Shown: one piece after another, positions 13,006 to 23,949 of the stretch
Position numbering within the stretch: the first letter of the stretch is position 1
Layout: every line of letters starts with the position of its first letter
NCBI GenBank assembly: GCA_006384855.1
Contig: VCJN01002043.1
Coordinates: 1 to 64,000, forward strand
Source: Tetraselmis striata
Lineage: Eukaryota > Chlorophyta > Chlorodendrophyceae > Chlorodendrales > Chlorodendraceae
Direction: 5' to 3'
DNA length: 64,000 nt
Translations under genes and position numbers: made by a program
The notes under the pieces: model-generated
What the model saw: the letters and a program-made list of their open reading frames with translations, nothing else
Databases searched by the model: none
What the model was told of the DNA's origin: nothing

Positions 13006-14893
13006 CGGGTGGACGAGCGCTGCTGTGAGGTGCTCGAGGTTATCAGGAGCAAATCGCCGTATGCCACAGTGGTGGTGGTGCCGGGAAACCCTGGCATCAG
13101 CGAGTTCTACAGGGTGCGGCCGCCCTCGCGCGATCGCGGTGCGAGCGGTCCTGCGGACGATCGGCCGCCTGCCAGCGGGCACTGATGCTTCTACCCGCCC
13201 CCTTTCCTCTCCTTCCCTTCCCGTGTCCCCTCTACACAGGACTACCTCATGCACTTGGCGGAGCGCCTGCCGTCCAGCTACAACCTGGTGCGCCGCTGTC
13301 GACGCGAGAGGAGAGGGACGTGGCAAGAAGTATTGAGGGGGGGGGGGGGGGGTGGGGGGGGGGGGGGGGGCAGAGCGCACATGAACCCTCCCGCTGACAG
13401 GCAATCAAGACGTTGACAGCTGAGCAGCGGCTCGGTGTTAGCCAGCGGTGCACGACTCACATGCACCCCTAGGCAGCAGGTCGTAAGCAATCCGCCCCCA
13501 TCGCTTGCAGCACACCACTGACCGCTGAGTGCCCCATTGGCATGACCCCCCGGGCAGCTGTGCCACGGCTACGTTGGGCATGGCGCACAGGACCAGCACC
13601 GTGGACAGTTGTTCACGCTGCGAGATCAAGTGCAAAACCACCTGGCCTTTGTGGAGGCCATTGACGGCGCTGTCATCCTCGTGGGGCATTCCATCGGCTG
13701 CCACATCTGCCTGGAAGCCAAGACCTCGATGCCCAACAAGGCACCCCCCTGCCCCCTGTAAAGCCCCGCGTGCCTAACATGTCAGCATACTGCGGCCTGG
13801 CCGCAGGCAGTGACGAATATCCTTGGCGACCGCAGGTCATTGCTGTCGTGGGCCTGCAGCCCTTCCTGTGGCCCAACGCGGAGAGCAGCGAGCAGCGGCG
13901 CATTGCCGGCATGGTAGGCATCGGCCCCCTCTGCGTGCTCGTGGCCGCGCTGGGCTCGCTGGTGTCGCTCCTCCCGGCGCGCATCATGGACTGGGTGAGG
14001 ACCAACATCTTCCTAGGCGCTTGGAACCAATCGCTGCACGCGGCAGGTGAGACTGCCGCTGCTTTACTACCATGCCTTCTGTTCTCGGTGGTCTAAATAT
14101 ACACTGTACCATTTATGTGATAAGGCTCACTCCCCCCCCCCCCCCCCCAGACACACATCCCAATACATGATGGGCTGTTTGGACACATCACGCCTGCAAT
14201 TCCGTTATGTATAGTGGTAAATATTGATCAATATGGTGTAGTGGTATTATGGTATAGTGGTGAACGTTGATCAATGCAGTTTTCCCGGCTTTCCGCGCCA
14301 GCAGGAGCAGGGGGGGAAGGGGGGGGGGGGCTTAAAGAACAATAGTTTTGCACGAGCCCAACGTTTGGTTACGGTATGATTGCAGTCATGTTGTCTTGAG
14401 CGCGAGGTGTCAAATGCAATTGCGGCGGTGGTGAGAGGAGTCGGCTGAGGCGGCGTTGCCTGCGCGGCTTTGCATCGCAGACATCACGGGGCGATACTGC
14501 TTCCGGTACCAGCTGCTGCGGAACGTGTTTCACATGGGATTGACAGAGTTCAAGGACCTCGCGTCGCCCGCGTGCGCCGCACGCGGCCGCGCCGCCACGC
14601 TGGCGCCCTACCAGGCTCAGCTGGCGATGCTGTTCAACGAGGACGACCACTGGGCGCCACTCTCCGCCAAGGCGGAGCTTGAGGAGGTGCTGCCTGGCAT
14701 GGCCACCTTTGTGGAGGAGCGCCCCGGGGAGAAGCCTTGGCCGCACGACTTTGTCACTACCGCGCCGGCGTCCGCCCACTTTGCGCGCCGCACCGCAGAG
14801 GTGTTGGCGCAACTGTTGGGTGACGCCTTGCCTACCTGTACATCGGGCGGCAGCACCACAGCAGCCGCCCCGTCCGCGCGTGAGACCACGTGA
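13006..14893 (+). CDS. LDAH: Lipid-droplet-associated hydrolase (LDAH, alpha/beta hydrolase)
   Basis: LDAH proteins are alpha/beta hydrolases found on lipid droplets in animals and plants. Visible exons are 13006-13113, 13240-13287, 13558-13740, 13836-14046 and 14481-14893. Exon 1 carries VVVVPGNPGISEFYR, the family's oxyanion-loop signature. Exon 3 carries VGHGAQDQH, the LFTLRDQVQNHLAF block and the nucleophile elbow VILVGHSIG. Exon 4 has a hydrophobic stretch (MVGIGPLCVLVAALGSLVSL) that could anchor the protein in a lipid monolayer. Exon 5 supplies the likely acid (EDDHW) and catalytic His (PWPHDFV), then a low-complexity Ser/Thr/Ala tail and TGA. All phases agree if intron 3 uses a GC donor at 13741; the only GT donor nearby breaks the frame. 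The start-codon exon was not found: the frame is open upstream, and an acceptor at 13004-13005 suggests one more 5' exon. G- and C-runs lie in introns 2 and 4. Confidence 0.85.
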
Positions 14894-16385
14894 AGCATCC
14901 CTGGACTAGCTCCAGTGGTCATCGGCGCTCCAGAAATCAGGGCACTAATAAGGGCTATGCTCCGCCGCAACCAAGCCGCCGGAGTGGACAGAATGCGCAA
15001 GGTTTGGAAACATTGCTCATCTCCTGGATTCGTGTCACGTCCCAGGCTTGGGGCATGAGGAAGGATGTTCTCAGAGTAAGTGGGTCATCCCTAATTCAAG
15101 TCATCATATGTTATATCACCTATTTAATGTGACACGCCTGAGGAGCCATATATTGCCGCAGATTCAATCGCACCCGACAAATATCTCCTGCCTTATTTGA
15201 AACCATCGTGTAACAGAATCGCATGTCAGTGCATTTGCGGACCCTTGCCTGCTGGGTCAGGCCGCAACATGTGACGCGATACTCGTGTGATTACGGATAC
15301 GAGCGATGCATGTGCTAAAGGCTGATTCGTGACTACTGATAGTCCATGTTTGAAAAAATACCTACTGGTAAAGATTACATAAAGATGCTACAGGAGCAGA
15401 TGTTTTGGGGCACACCGTTGCGCGTGAGTGTCATATTAATACCTTTTCATTTCAAACTTCCGGTTTATAATAAGAATTTATTTATTCAATCACTACTCCC
15501 CGGGGTGATTTTGTAGGTAATCAGGTCATGATGTTTGTCGCTCTCCTCGCGACGATCCCATGGCAGGCAGTGCAAACGCAGGAGCAAGCATTAAGCTATA
15601 GGACATCTATAAACCAAAGAAATCTGGAAATTATGAACTACCTACTTCGTTCATAGCCATATATGTACAGGTCGCGCGCTTAACAGGGTTTATGGGATGT
15701 TTCTCATGCATATATGTTGATTCATAGCGCACGGAAATGGGCAAAACCCTAGTCGGATACAATTCGTGCATAATTCGGATATTCTACGTTTTTGAATGTG
15801 GGCGGTCGCGCCCGTACATGGGATCATGCGCATTGATACATTTGTGTAAATGGAATGATTTACAACCAAAGTGCACCCTTCATTTTTCCTGCTTGTGCTT
15901 TCTTGTGTATGTATTACAAGTATGTTTCGCAATGACTGTTTCCATTAGACGCGACTTGTATTGTTTTTAACGGCGGCATATCTCCCCTTTCCGTGCACCG
16001 TTCCCCTTTCCGTTTCCGAGCTAGGGTCAACGCCCTATATCCTACATACCTTAGTGATGACTAGTGATTTATGGTCGTCAAATTGGGAATATAGAGGTTT
16101 GAACTATCCCGGGTAAATGGCCACTTCGAGTTCCGTGCTAGCAACGCCGCTATGTCAAAGCAACGCCGATGCCCAGCGGCGCACGCGCCAACCCCAGTCA
16201 GCCATGCTATATGCCGCGCCGAAACAGCGACGGGAGTCCACATGTTGCCGTTGCGCCAGCATAACGCCTAATTTTAGCGCCTATTTAACGCATCGTCTCT
16301 TTCGAAGGGACGCATGGTGTGACTGCTCGCGCGCGAGTTTATGGTATCGGCCGACTCACCCACTCCCTGCACCTCTCAGCTACGA
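14894..16385. other. Intergenic, moderately AT-rich, nothing recognised
   Basis: No conserved frame, RNA gene or clear repeat is visible between the LDAH stop and the DIRS-like element. The composition (AT-rich, no long homopolymer) differs from the flanks. Confidence 0.6.
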
Positions 16386-18385
16386 TGGCAGCTGGTAAGA
16401 AGGCTGGCGGTTCCTCGAACGCCGGTCAGCCCGCAGATTCAATGAAGGATTATCCTTATTCCACGACGCAACCCCCGCTAAACTCAAGCTCCTCTACACT
16501 GAGCTGCACTACCGCTTCACGACATCCGGCGCGTGGGAGCGGTCGTTGTGCGCGTGGTGGGTGCCGCGGGCTTTCTTTGTACCGAAGCTCGGCGACAGCC
16601 AATGGCGGTTAATAATCGACTTGCACGTACTCAACACCTACAACTACGCCCGGAAGCGCCTCCGGATGGAATCGCTCATGGGTGGGCGACGCCTAACCAA
16701 GAAAAGGGGCTACATTTTCTCCGTCGACCTTCAAGATGACGGCTTCTACACATGGGGCTTCGTGCCCTTCGACCGTGACTACTTCACGGTCAACATCCGC
16801 GGCGATTCGTACATGCTATGCGGGCTACGGATGGGGTGGTCGCCGAGTCCCTACTATTTCGTCACCTTCACCATGACTTTCGTGCGGCACTACCTACGCT
16901 CCCCGGCTACCCCTTCGCCGGCGGATGGCAACGTGCTTCGCTCGCGCCGTTGGCTCCGCAGGGGGCAGTGGCGGGGACGAGCACGCATCCCACCGTACAA
17001 CGTGGACGACTTCTTGTTGTTCGCCTCGTCCGAGCTGGTGACGTTTGAGCTCCGCCAGCGCGTCGCGGACATGCTAGACGACGTGGGGCTGCACCGCAAC
17101 CCCCAAAAGGGATTGTGGAAAACTGTATTGTACGGTAAGCACATGGGCGTGGATATCGACACGGCGACGGGATATATTGGTGCCTCATAGGCCTAGCTGG
17201 CCAAGTAGGTGTCGCAACATGCCAAGCAATTGCCGCAGTGCGCCGCCCGTAATAACGCGCGCTAGTTGCCCGTCCGCGAGTTGCAGTTTCTAGCGGGCCG
17301 AGCACAATACTTGTACATGGCGACTCCGGCCGCCCGCTTCTTCTTGCGGGAGCTCCACGACGTTGCGGGCTCCAAGTGGGGCGGCCGCGTCCGGATGACG
17401 CCGCAGCTTCGCCGGGACATGCAGTGATGTACACATGTGCCCGCTCCTTCCCGGCAAGCCCATCCACCGGCCCGTGGAGACCGCCTACATACACTGCGAC
17501 AGCTCGGGCTACGGGTGGGGGCGGTTTTCAACGGCGGCCCCACCTCGAAGCGCAGCATGGTTTTTGGGGGCCGCCGGACAAACGAACGGCGGCACATTAC
17601 ATTGTACGAGCTCAAAGCCGTCGTGCCGGCGATGCAGTCCTTCTTACCACACTTCGCATGTCGCCGCCTGCTCTTGCACGAGAACAACCATGCGGTGTGC
17701 AGCGTCCTCGCCGGGCTCAGCACCTCCGGGTCCATGGGCATGTTAGCGGAGCTGCGCCGACTCTGTTACGTGCTGGACAGCAACGGCATTCACGCCAGGG
17801 CGCGTAACATCTGGTTGGGCGCCAACCTGTGGGCGGACCGCCCGAGCCGGCACTTGGACAGCGACGACTGGCAGCTCGACCCCGTGCTCTTTGCAGAGCT
17901 AGAGGCCGAGTGGGGGCTCCACTCAATCGACCGCCTCGCGTCGGCCATGAACGCAATGCTACTCATGTACAACGCTGCGTGATTGGTCCCGGGCCGCGAG
18001 TCGGTGGACTCCCTACACCTGTCCGATGCGCGGTGGCGGGCGGACAACATATACGGCAACCCGCCTTGGCCACTTCTCCCCGACATGGTACAAAAGCTGC
18101 GGCAGAGCGGAGCCGCCGCCACCGTTGTCATCGATCTCACAGTGGCGCCCCATTGGGAAGGTAGGGTGTGGCACCAAGCACTCATCGAGATGATTGGCCG
18201 TCGCCGACGAGCGGGTACTGCCGCGACGCCCTGAGCTCATCAAGCCAGGGCTGCAAGCATGACTCGGTATGCTCAGGGCGCCGCGGCGCCCGCCACCAGG
18301 CAACGGCCCACCAAGAGCGGACGATCTAGGGGGCGGCAGGCCCGTCGGCACCACCCCCCACCTCTACATCGTGGGCGATGGTAAC
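16386..18385 (+). mobile_element. Decayed DIRS-like retroelement (RT, RNase H, methylase-like)
   Basis: One reading frame runs from about 16480 to 18234, broken by stops at 17188, 17194, 17206, 17263, 17425 and 17980, plus a pair of compensating frameshifts near 17445-17520. The RT part (16520-17190) shows WRLIIDLHVLN, FSVDLQDDGFYTWG, GLRMGWSPSPYYF and the catalytic NVDDFLLFA box (VDD at 17002-17010). An RNase H part follows: CDSSGYGWG around 17495, LYELKAV, HENNHAVCSVLAG, and ADRPSRHLDSDDW. Next comes an NPPW motif (18058-18069), the motif IV of N6-adenine methylases. RT, RNase H and Dam-like methylase in this order are known from DIRS-type elements. I could not find the tyrosine recombinase or termini, so the boundaries are approximate. 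The element is non-functional. Confidence 0.75.
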
Positions 18386-18777
18386 CCCTAGGACCCGTGC
18401 CCGGCTGGGTGCGGCAGGGGACTGAGCGGGGTGACTAGTCGTGGCGGATCCTTGGATCCTGCGACGACCGGGGGAGCCATATGGGGGCTTTTCAAATAAT
18501 ACTCGTAGTCCGGGTAGCGCCGCCGGGCAGTAACCATGTACGGGGTATGCTAGAAATAATTCTTGTACGACCTCGGCCTTGCGCCGACCTCTCCGAGATC
18601 CGCCTATTATTTCGGGTGGGGAGGGGGTTGTGGGCGACTCGGACGGGGGCAGCCTACTCGCGAGGACCGTTCGTCACAATATGGTCAGAGATTGCGGACC
18701 CTATGAGCAACTCAGTATGGGCGGCGAAAACCAGCATACTAGCACGTTTTAATCAATTTCAATTTCAGTTACTCTGC
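18386..18777. other. Element flank, no recognised feature
   Basis: This lies between the methylase-like domain and the minisatellite. A short frame ending near 18760 (SNSVWAAKTSILARF) faintly resembles the N-terminal core-binding region of tyrosine recombinases, which would fit a DIRS element, but the match is too short to call. Confidence 0.3.
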
Positions 18778-19325
18778 GCAAAGTGCCCCGGTCGCTTCTG
18801 CGGCATGCGCGCGCAGCTAGTCGGCGCCAACGGGCCGCCTCTAGAACCTTTGCCATGACCGTTTCGCAGTCCGAACACGTGGTTGGTCGGCGCCGTTAGG
18901 CCGTCCCTACGTACGCCATGTGCCCCAGCCGCCTCCGCGGCATGCGAACGCAGCTACTAGTTGGCGCCAACATGCCGTCACTGCACCGTGCGCCACATTC
19001 GCTTCCGGGGCATGCGCACGCAGCTGTTCGGCGCCAACGGGCCGTCCTTGCACCATGTGCCCCGGTCGCCTCCGGAGACCAGACACGCGGTTGGCCGGCC
19101 CCACCGTGCCGCCACTGCATCCCGCGCCCGGCAGCTTTCGTGGCACGAGCACGCAGTAGGTCGGCGCCAACGGGCCGCCGCTGCACCTTGTCCCCCGGTC
19201 GCTTTCGCAACCCGGACACGCAGATGGTCGGCGCCATCATCGCGCCGCCGCAGCACATTGTGCCTAGGTTGCTTTCGCAGCCCCCGGACACTCAGCTTGT
19301 CGACGCCATCGAGCCGCCGTCGCCG
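18778..19325 (+). repeat. Degenerate minisatellite, about 68-bp period, ~8 units
   Basis: Recurring blocks are GTGCCCCGGTCGC, a GGACACGCAG/GCATGCGCACGCAG block, TCGGCGCCAACGGGCCG and CACTGCACC, repeating every 65-70 bp. Units differ by roughly a quarter of positions. All three forward frames stay largely open because the unit is GC-rich, but no protein family is recognisable. It follows directly on the DIRS-like remnant and may be its 3' untranslated repeat. Confidence 0.75.
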
Positions 19326-21374
19326 CGTGGAGCTGGCTACATACTACATCGTCCGAACCCCCCCCCCCCCCCCCCCCCTGCCCGCCCTGTGCACGCGCCG
19401 CCGTGCGACGGTAGCCAGCCGTAGTCTCCTGGGCGGTCGCTGCTCTCCCGCTCGGCCGGCGCCCAAGACATGTTGACAATCTGCATATGCGCCCAAAGCC
19501 ACTCGCCTTCCTTGAAATGTTTACTACTAGTAGCTGGGGTTTCCTTTCCCTCGTCGTCTACTTGGTAGGCGCGGTACGGCACACATACGGTGCTATTATG
19601 TCCGGTGCTAGTCTGCCGTACCGCCCGAGGGGCTGCATCGACCCCGCAAAGCCTCAAAGAGCTGCATCGACATCGTACTCCCGTACGACACCATCCGCGA
19701 ACGGTTCCCGAGTGACGCAGCCATCCCGGGTAGCCATGCTCGTGCATGCTGCTTCGTCGTGTGCTTAAAAGCACCAGGTGGCTTGTCTGTCCCCACCTTA
19801 CTTTGTTGCGGCGCACCCACCGTGGGGTCGCGCCGCGACGGTCACGCCCACCCTCCCCTCACTTCGTTCAATTTCGATGGCTGCCTGTTAGACCCTACTA
19901 ACCCCTCCAAAAAGCGCTTGTAATAATGCCAAAGCACCTTTTCGGCAATGTGCCTGTCCCCAACCTTTCCTTGAAACATGTTCCCCCGCCGAGACATGAC
20001 TAAGGATTACAGGGTTTTGTCAGCACACAGTCGCTATGTACGCGTCGAAGGAGTACCCGTGTCCCCATACAGGAAGTACGGTAATAGTATGACGTAATCA
20101 ATGCCATTACTCGTACTCGTATTATCATTATTTTGCAGCACGCTAACCGATCATAAACGCTTTAAAGCGTTTATTATGCAGCAGTACTTATAATGTAACT
20201 GCCAACTACGGAGTACCCGTGTCCCATAGAGGTGCAGATAAGATATGATAAGTTCAAACGCTAACGGTGACTGCTCATACCGGATTCTTGAACGATGATA
20301 ACAGGTATTGTGAATGTATGCACGGGTACCCGCGCTTCCACCTGTAAAAGCAGTACAAGGCGGGATACAGATCAACAGAGTTACATAGCAGTTAGTCAAT
20401 TGCACCAGTACCCCGTAGTCAAAGCCTTAAATATATCAGTGTCAAAATGGGGATAATAATAATAGAGTGCTACTCCAGGTACTAAAAACATGACAGAAAA
20501 TGAAACAGAGCGATATGGACTACCAAATCGTTCAAGCCCTTAAGTTAGGCCCTAGCCCATGGCCACCTTGCCACACATGACATTGCCAGTCAAAAGGTAA
20601 GACAAAGGGAGCGCACCGAGAGCCCCTCGGTGCCGCTATCTCGGCGCCTCCCACCACCAATACGGCAAGCCCCCCGGCATGGCATACAACTGTAACGTGC
20701 ATGTCAGAGGGCAAAATGGTACACGTGCTCCAGTGGCTTGGGAAAAGCTATTCTGCCGCGCTCCAACTTCCCCGCGCGTGAAAATCCGCCTAACAAAATC
20801 AGTTCCTATGTTTGTTTACCCGTGCGCCTCTGTCATCAGTGAATATGTGTGCGGCGGCATTGGGGCCATATCATGCTCTCTCACATATCAGTTTCATATC
20901 TGCAACTTGTATCAAGTAATCTGCAGACTACTGCACATGTATTTACTACAGCCCTTTCATGGCTAAACGCTTGTTGCGCTGCGGCTACGTCCTCGGATGA
21001 CACGCCGCCTTACGCTCGCATGCTGGTACCTCAGCAACGCCCTGACTCTACATGTCCAGCGGCAACCAAACCCATATTCAAGTGGATCTTGCCAACAACA
21101 AATCCTGTGCATGCACCGGTTCAATTCAATGGCGGGTGCATCCACTTCATTGCCAGTGGGACGTGCAAGGCAGCATAGCAGTTTAAAGTATTGCTGGTCC
21201 TGCATCCCAGATCCAGGTTGAGGAGCGTTGAGCACATATGTATTCTACGGAGGCGAATAATCCAGAAACTTCACACGTATCGCTCATGTGGTGATGAGAT
21301 GTTATTGTCATGCTGAACTGGCACAGGGAAATGGCGATGCCAAAGAATACGTGTAGCATGGGTATGCGCAACGC

Positions 21375-21409
<35 letters not shown>

Positions 21410-21970
21410 GTGAGGTACGGGTGTACGTCAACAAACGTGTCTGCGGCATTCAGCACAGGTATTTCATTAGAAGGGCGGGCGGAGAGCAAAGGAATCCTGC
21501 TGGGAGCTCGTCCTGAGCTATACGGCATCATATCTTATGTGCGACCAGTGGCGGGGGGGGGGGGGGGGGGGGGGGGGGGAGGTGGGGATGAACCGCAAGC
21601 ACTATGGCGCACCAGGGTCGTGCATGGCGGATTCTACAGCTTGTCTTCGTCTGTGGCCCGTTTCGTTTCCCTTGGATGCATCATTTGGCGCATGCATACA
21701 TACAGCCACAGAAGTGGTTGTGGATCCTGGCAGCTGGCACAGTGTGTTGGTGCAATTTTTTATGACATCTTAGTCATTTCAATAATATTTGACGAGATGT
21801 GACACGCATGCTATGGGCCAAGACATCGTCATTTGAGCTGCTTTCCGCCTATGATTTGCTCGGATATCGCTGAATGTGGTGACCTCTTGTCTATAAATAA
21901 AAAACACATGCATACATATATATGTGCTTATTGAATTTATGAATAATGTCATAAAGGCGTGCCGTCGTTT
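19326..21970. other. Intergenic region, nothing recognised
   Basis: The region contains a C-run (19359), AT-rich DNA (19980-20480), a GA microsatellite (21378-21407) and a G-run (21549). No frame shows a conserved motif. The last 200 bp lie downstream of the kinase stop and would hold its 3' UTR. Confidence 0.6.
21378..21407 (+). repeat. (GA)15 microsatellite
   Basis: An uninterrupted GA dinucleotide run of about 30 bp. Confidence 0.9.
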
Positions 21971-22801
21971 CTAGTTGTCAAGGCGCAGCCACGAATGGCT
22001 CAAAGCGGCTTCGGCAGATGGGCGCTCGGTTGGTGTTGCGCTCATCAAAGACTGGACCAGATCCTGCGCTCCACTCGAGGTGATCTGCCACACGGGGTCC
22101 TTAAAGCTCGGCTTTGCTAGCTTGACCAGATTGAGCAAAGCGCCCACGCTGTTGGCCTGAAACGGGTAGTCGCCGGAGAGCAACACGAAGAGCATTACAC
22201 CCGCGGCCCAGACGTCGCAGCTCGGTCCGTACGGAAGCCGACACGCGACCTCTGGGGCCAGTACCACGGGTGTGCCGCAACCCTCGGTGAATGCCGTCTG
22301 GTGGTCGGAGAGCTGATCAGATAGCCCGAAGTCGATTATCTTCAGTGTTGTGTGGTCAGCCTCGAACACTAGAGCTACGTTGTCCAATTTGAGGTCGCGA
22401 TGCGCTATGCCCTTGCTATTGAGGTAGGCCAGAGCGCTCAGGACTTGACGCATGACATCGCGGGCGTCTTCCTCTGCATACGAACCACGCTCGAGCACTG
22501 CGGTCAACAAGTCGGTGCCTCGAAGGTACTCAGTGACGATGTACAAGTGGTCGAACTCGTTGAAGTGCTCGCGATACTTCAGCAGGTTCGGGTGGTCTAG
22601 CTGCTGGAGGATTCGGACTTCCCGTAGCAGCAGCTCCCGTTCAGCCTCCTCGGTCACGATCTTGCATGCCCACAGTTCTCCGGTGACGCGATCGGTGGCA
22701 AGCCGCACCGTCGAGAAAGCACCGACGCCCAGGCAGCGCCCAAGTTGATACCGGTCCCTGAAGGAGCCCCCGGCGGCAACCGTTTCGCTCCTGGTCGTCA
22801 T
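21971..22801 (-). CDS. Intronless Ser/Thr protein kinase, CAMK-like
   Basis: From the ATG at 22801 the protein is 276 aa and consists of little more than a complete kinase domain. Visible are the glycine-rich loop GVGAFSTV (25-32), catalytic Lys47 in WACKIV, Glu61, the catalytic loop HRDLKLDN (134-141), DFG (157-159), the activation segment ending GTPVVLAPE (177-184), DVWAAGVMLF and RPSAEAALSHSWL near the end. The spacing and the GCGTP activation segment resemble CaMK/CDPK/SnRK-type kinases; no EF-hand, UBA or autoinhibitory segment follows. The frame is open for 78 codons upstream (to 23035), but that part is Arg-rich with no domain, so I prefer the internal start. The stop is TAG. The lack of introns contrasts with most neighbouring genes and may mean retroposition or recent gain. 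The substrate is unknown. Confidence 0.9.
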   Translation of the reverse strand: MTTRSETVAAGGSFRDRYQLGRCLGVGAFSTVRLATDRVTGELWACKIVTEEAERELLLREVRILQQLDHPNLLKYREHFNEFDHLYIVTEYLRGTDLLTAVLERGSYAEEDARDVMRQVLSALAYLNSKGIAHRDLKLDNVALVFEADHTTLKIIDFGLSDQLSDHQTAFTEGCGTPVVLAPEVACRLPYGPSCDVWAAGVMLFVLLSGDYPFQANSVGALLNLVKLAKPSFKDPVWQITSSGAQDLVQSLMSATPTERPSAEAALSHSWLRLDN

Positions 22802-23621
22802 CTTGTCAGACCACGAAGCCACGAGGGCCAAGATGTGCTGGATATACCTGCGTTCTGTCTGACTGCGGACAGTAGAATACGTGTGGCGCCGGACGAAGGC
22901 TGACGGGGCAGGGGCTACTACGGTACTGCAGCGCGTGTCTCTGCGCTGTGCCCAGTCTGTTCCCTGTATCGTGGTGACAACTTGTGCTCTATCTGCCCGC
23001 TGCTGTTTCCGAGCAAGATATATATCAGCCGCCACCGTGATCCTGGGGCGTCATCCGTCTGACATCCCCCACAACCGCGCAAATCAAGCAGCGCCTTTTT
23101 AATCTTTTCACATCGACATCGTCAGCGGCACCCCATACAATAAACGAGTATACACTCTAAGGATGTACATAGATATAGATATATGTTTTAATATACCTGT
23201 GTATATCTATGGATTATAACATGCATGTGTACATGTAAACGTGCACATATCTAAATCCTTGCACATATCTATATATGGATTATGTAATTATATCGTTGTC
23301 ATCTTGACATAAGAGAATATGTGTATATGCACATGGGCACACACATATATTATTTTTAGGCATATATCTAAATGTATTAATAGAAATTTATTCCCCTACC
23401 TCGTCTTGGGTTGAGCGGAGAAAACGGAGGAGGCGGTCCGAAATAGCCCGCATTATGAGCGAATCGATACCGGTATTACCGCGTTTTTATTACGAAAAAT
23501 GAGTCGTCGTCCTCCTCCTCCTCCTCCTCCTCCGCGTGTGCTGTCGGACTACATGGACTTATGTGTGTGTTTATGCACTTACTGTCACTGTATGCACTTA
23601 GTGTACAGTGCATGCACTTAT
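22802..23621. other. Kinase 5' flank and AT-rich DNA
   Basis: The part next to the kinase is GC-rich and may be 5' UTR. Sequence from 23130 to 23400 is AT-rich with ATATCTAT/GATATA repeats, and a CCT trinucleotide run sits at about 23510-23532. No gene is recognised. Confidence 0.5.
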
Positions 23622-23949
23622 TGTAAGGATATGTACCACACAAATCCCCATGTGGGTACCCAGTGCCCGGTGCGTTTTGCGCAGTGTCCTTACAGTTGGT
23701 GCTTCTACGCACGCAATGGATCCATCCGGGTTCGATCCCGCGGAGAAATATATAATATAATATGATATCCCGCAATGTTGGACGACCCGGCCAATGCGGA
23801 TCGCCACCGAATCCAAGCCGAAACGTTGCTGGAGGAGGTCCTCCATCCTATGGGGGGGGGGGGAGGGGGGGTGCAGTGTAAGGATATGTACCACACAAAT
23901 CCCCATGTGGGCACCCAGTGCCTGGTGCGTTTTGCGCAGTATCCTTACA
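23622..23949 (+). mobile_element. Miniature LTR element (TRIM-like), complete copy 1
   Basis: Two 73-bp direct repeats (23622-23694 and 23877-23949) each begin TGTAAGGATA and end in TATCCTTACA or TGTCCTTACA, so they start TG, end CA and have inverted tips. The whole is flanked by a perfect 5-bp duplication CTTAT (23617-23621 and 23950-23954). Two bases inside the left LTR is TGGTGCTTCTACGC, a candidate primer-binding site because it starts TGG, the complement of the tRNA CCA end. A purine tract that is almost all G (23851-23871) precedes the right LTR. The internal part is only 182 bp with no coding capacity; it includes a B-box-like GGGTTCGATCCC. These traits define a non-autonomous LTR element such as a TRIM, but with unusually short LTRs. 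Confidence 0.82.

Noticed and set aside
13758-13763. GTAAAG as the donor of LDAH intron 3
   Set aside because: It is a good GT donor, but the phase would be wrong for every plausible acceptor before VIAVVGLQPF.
16480-18234. Variant genetic code with TAG/TAA (as in some ulvophycean algae) to explain in-frame stops
   Set aside because: TGA stops also interrupt the frame, and host genes (kinase, phosphorylase, CDKAL1) end in TAG exactly where their families end. Pseudogene decay explains it better.
22802-23035. 78-residue N-terminal extension of the kinase
   Set aside because: It is open but Arg-rich with no motif or targeting signal. The internal ATG directly before the kinase domain is the simpler start.
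23695-23760. tRNA gene or SINE head inside the miniature LTR element (GGGTTCGATCCC)
   Set aside because: No cloverleaf can be drawn, and the TG...CA direct repeats with target duplications show an LTR-type element.
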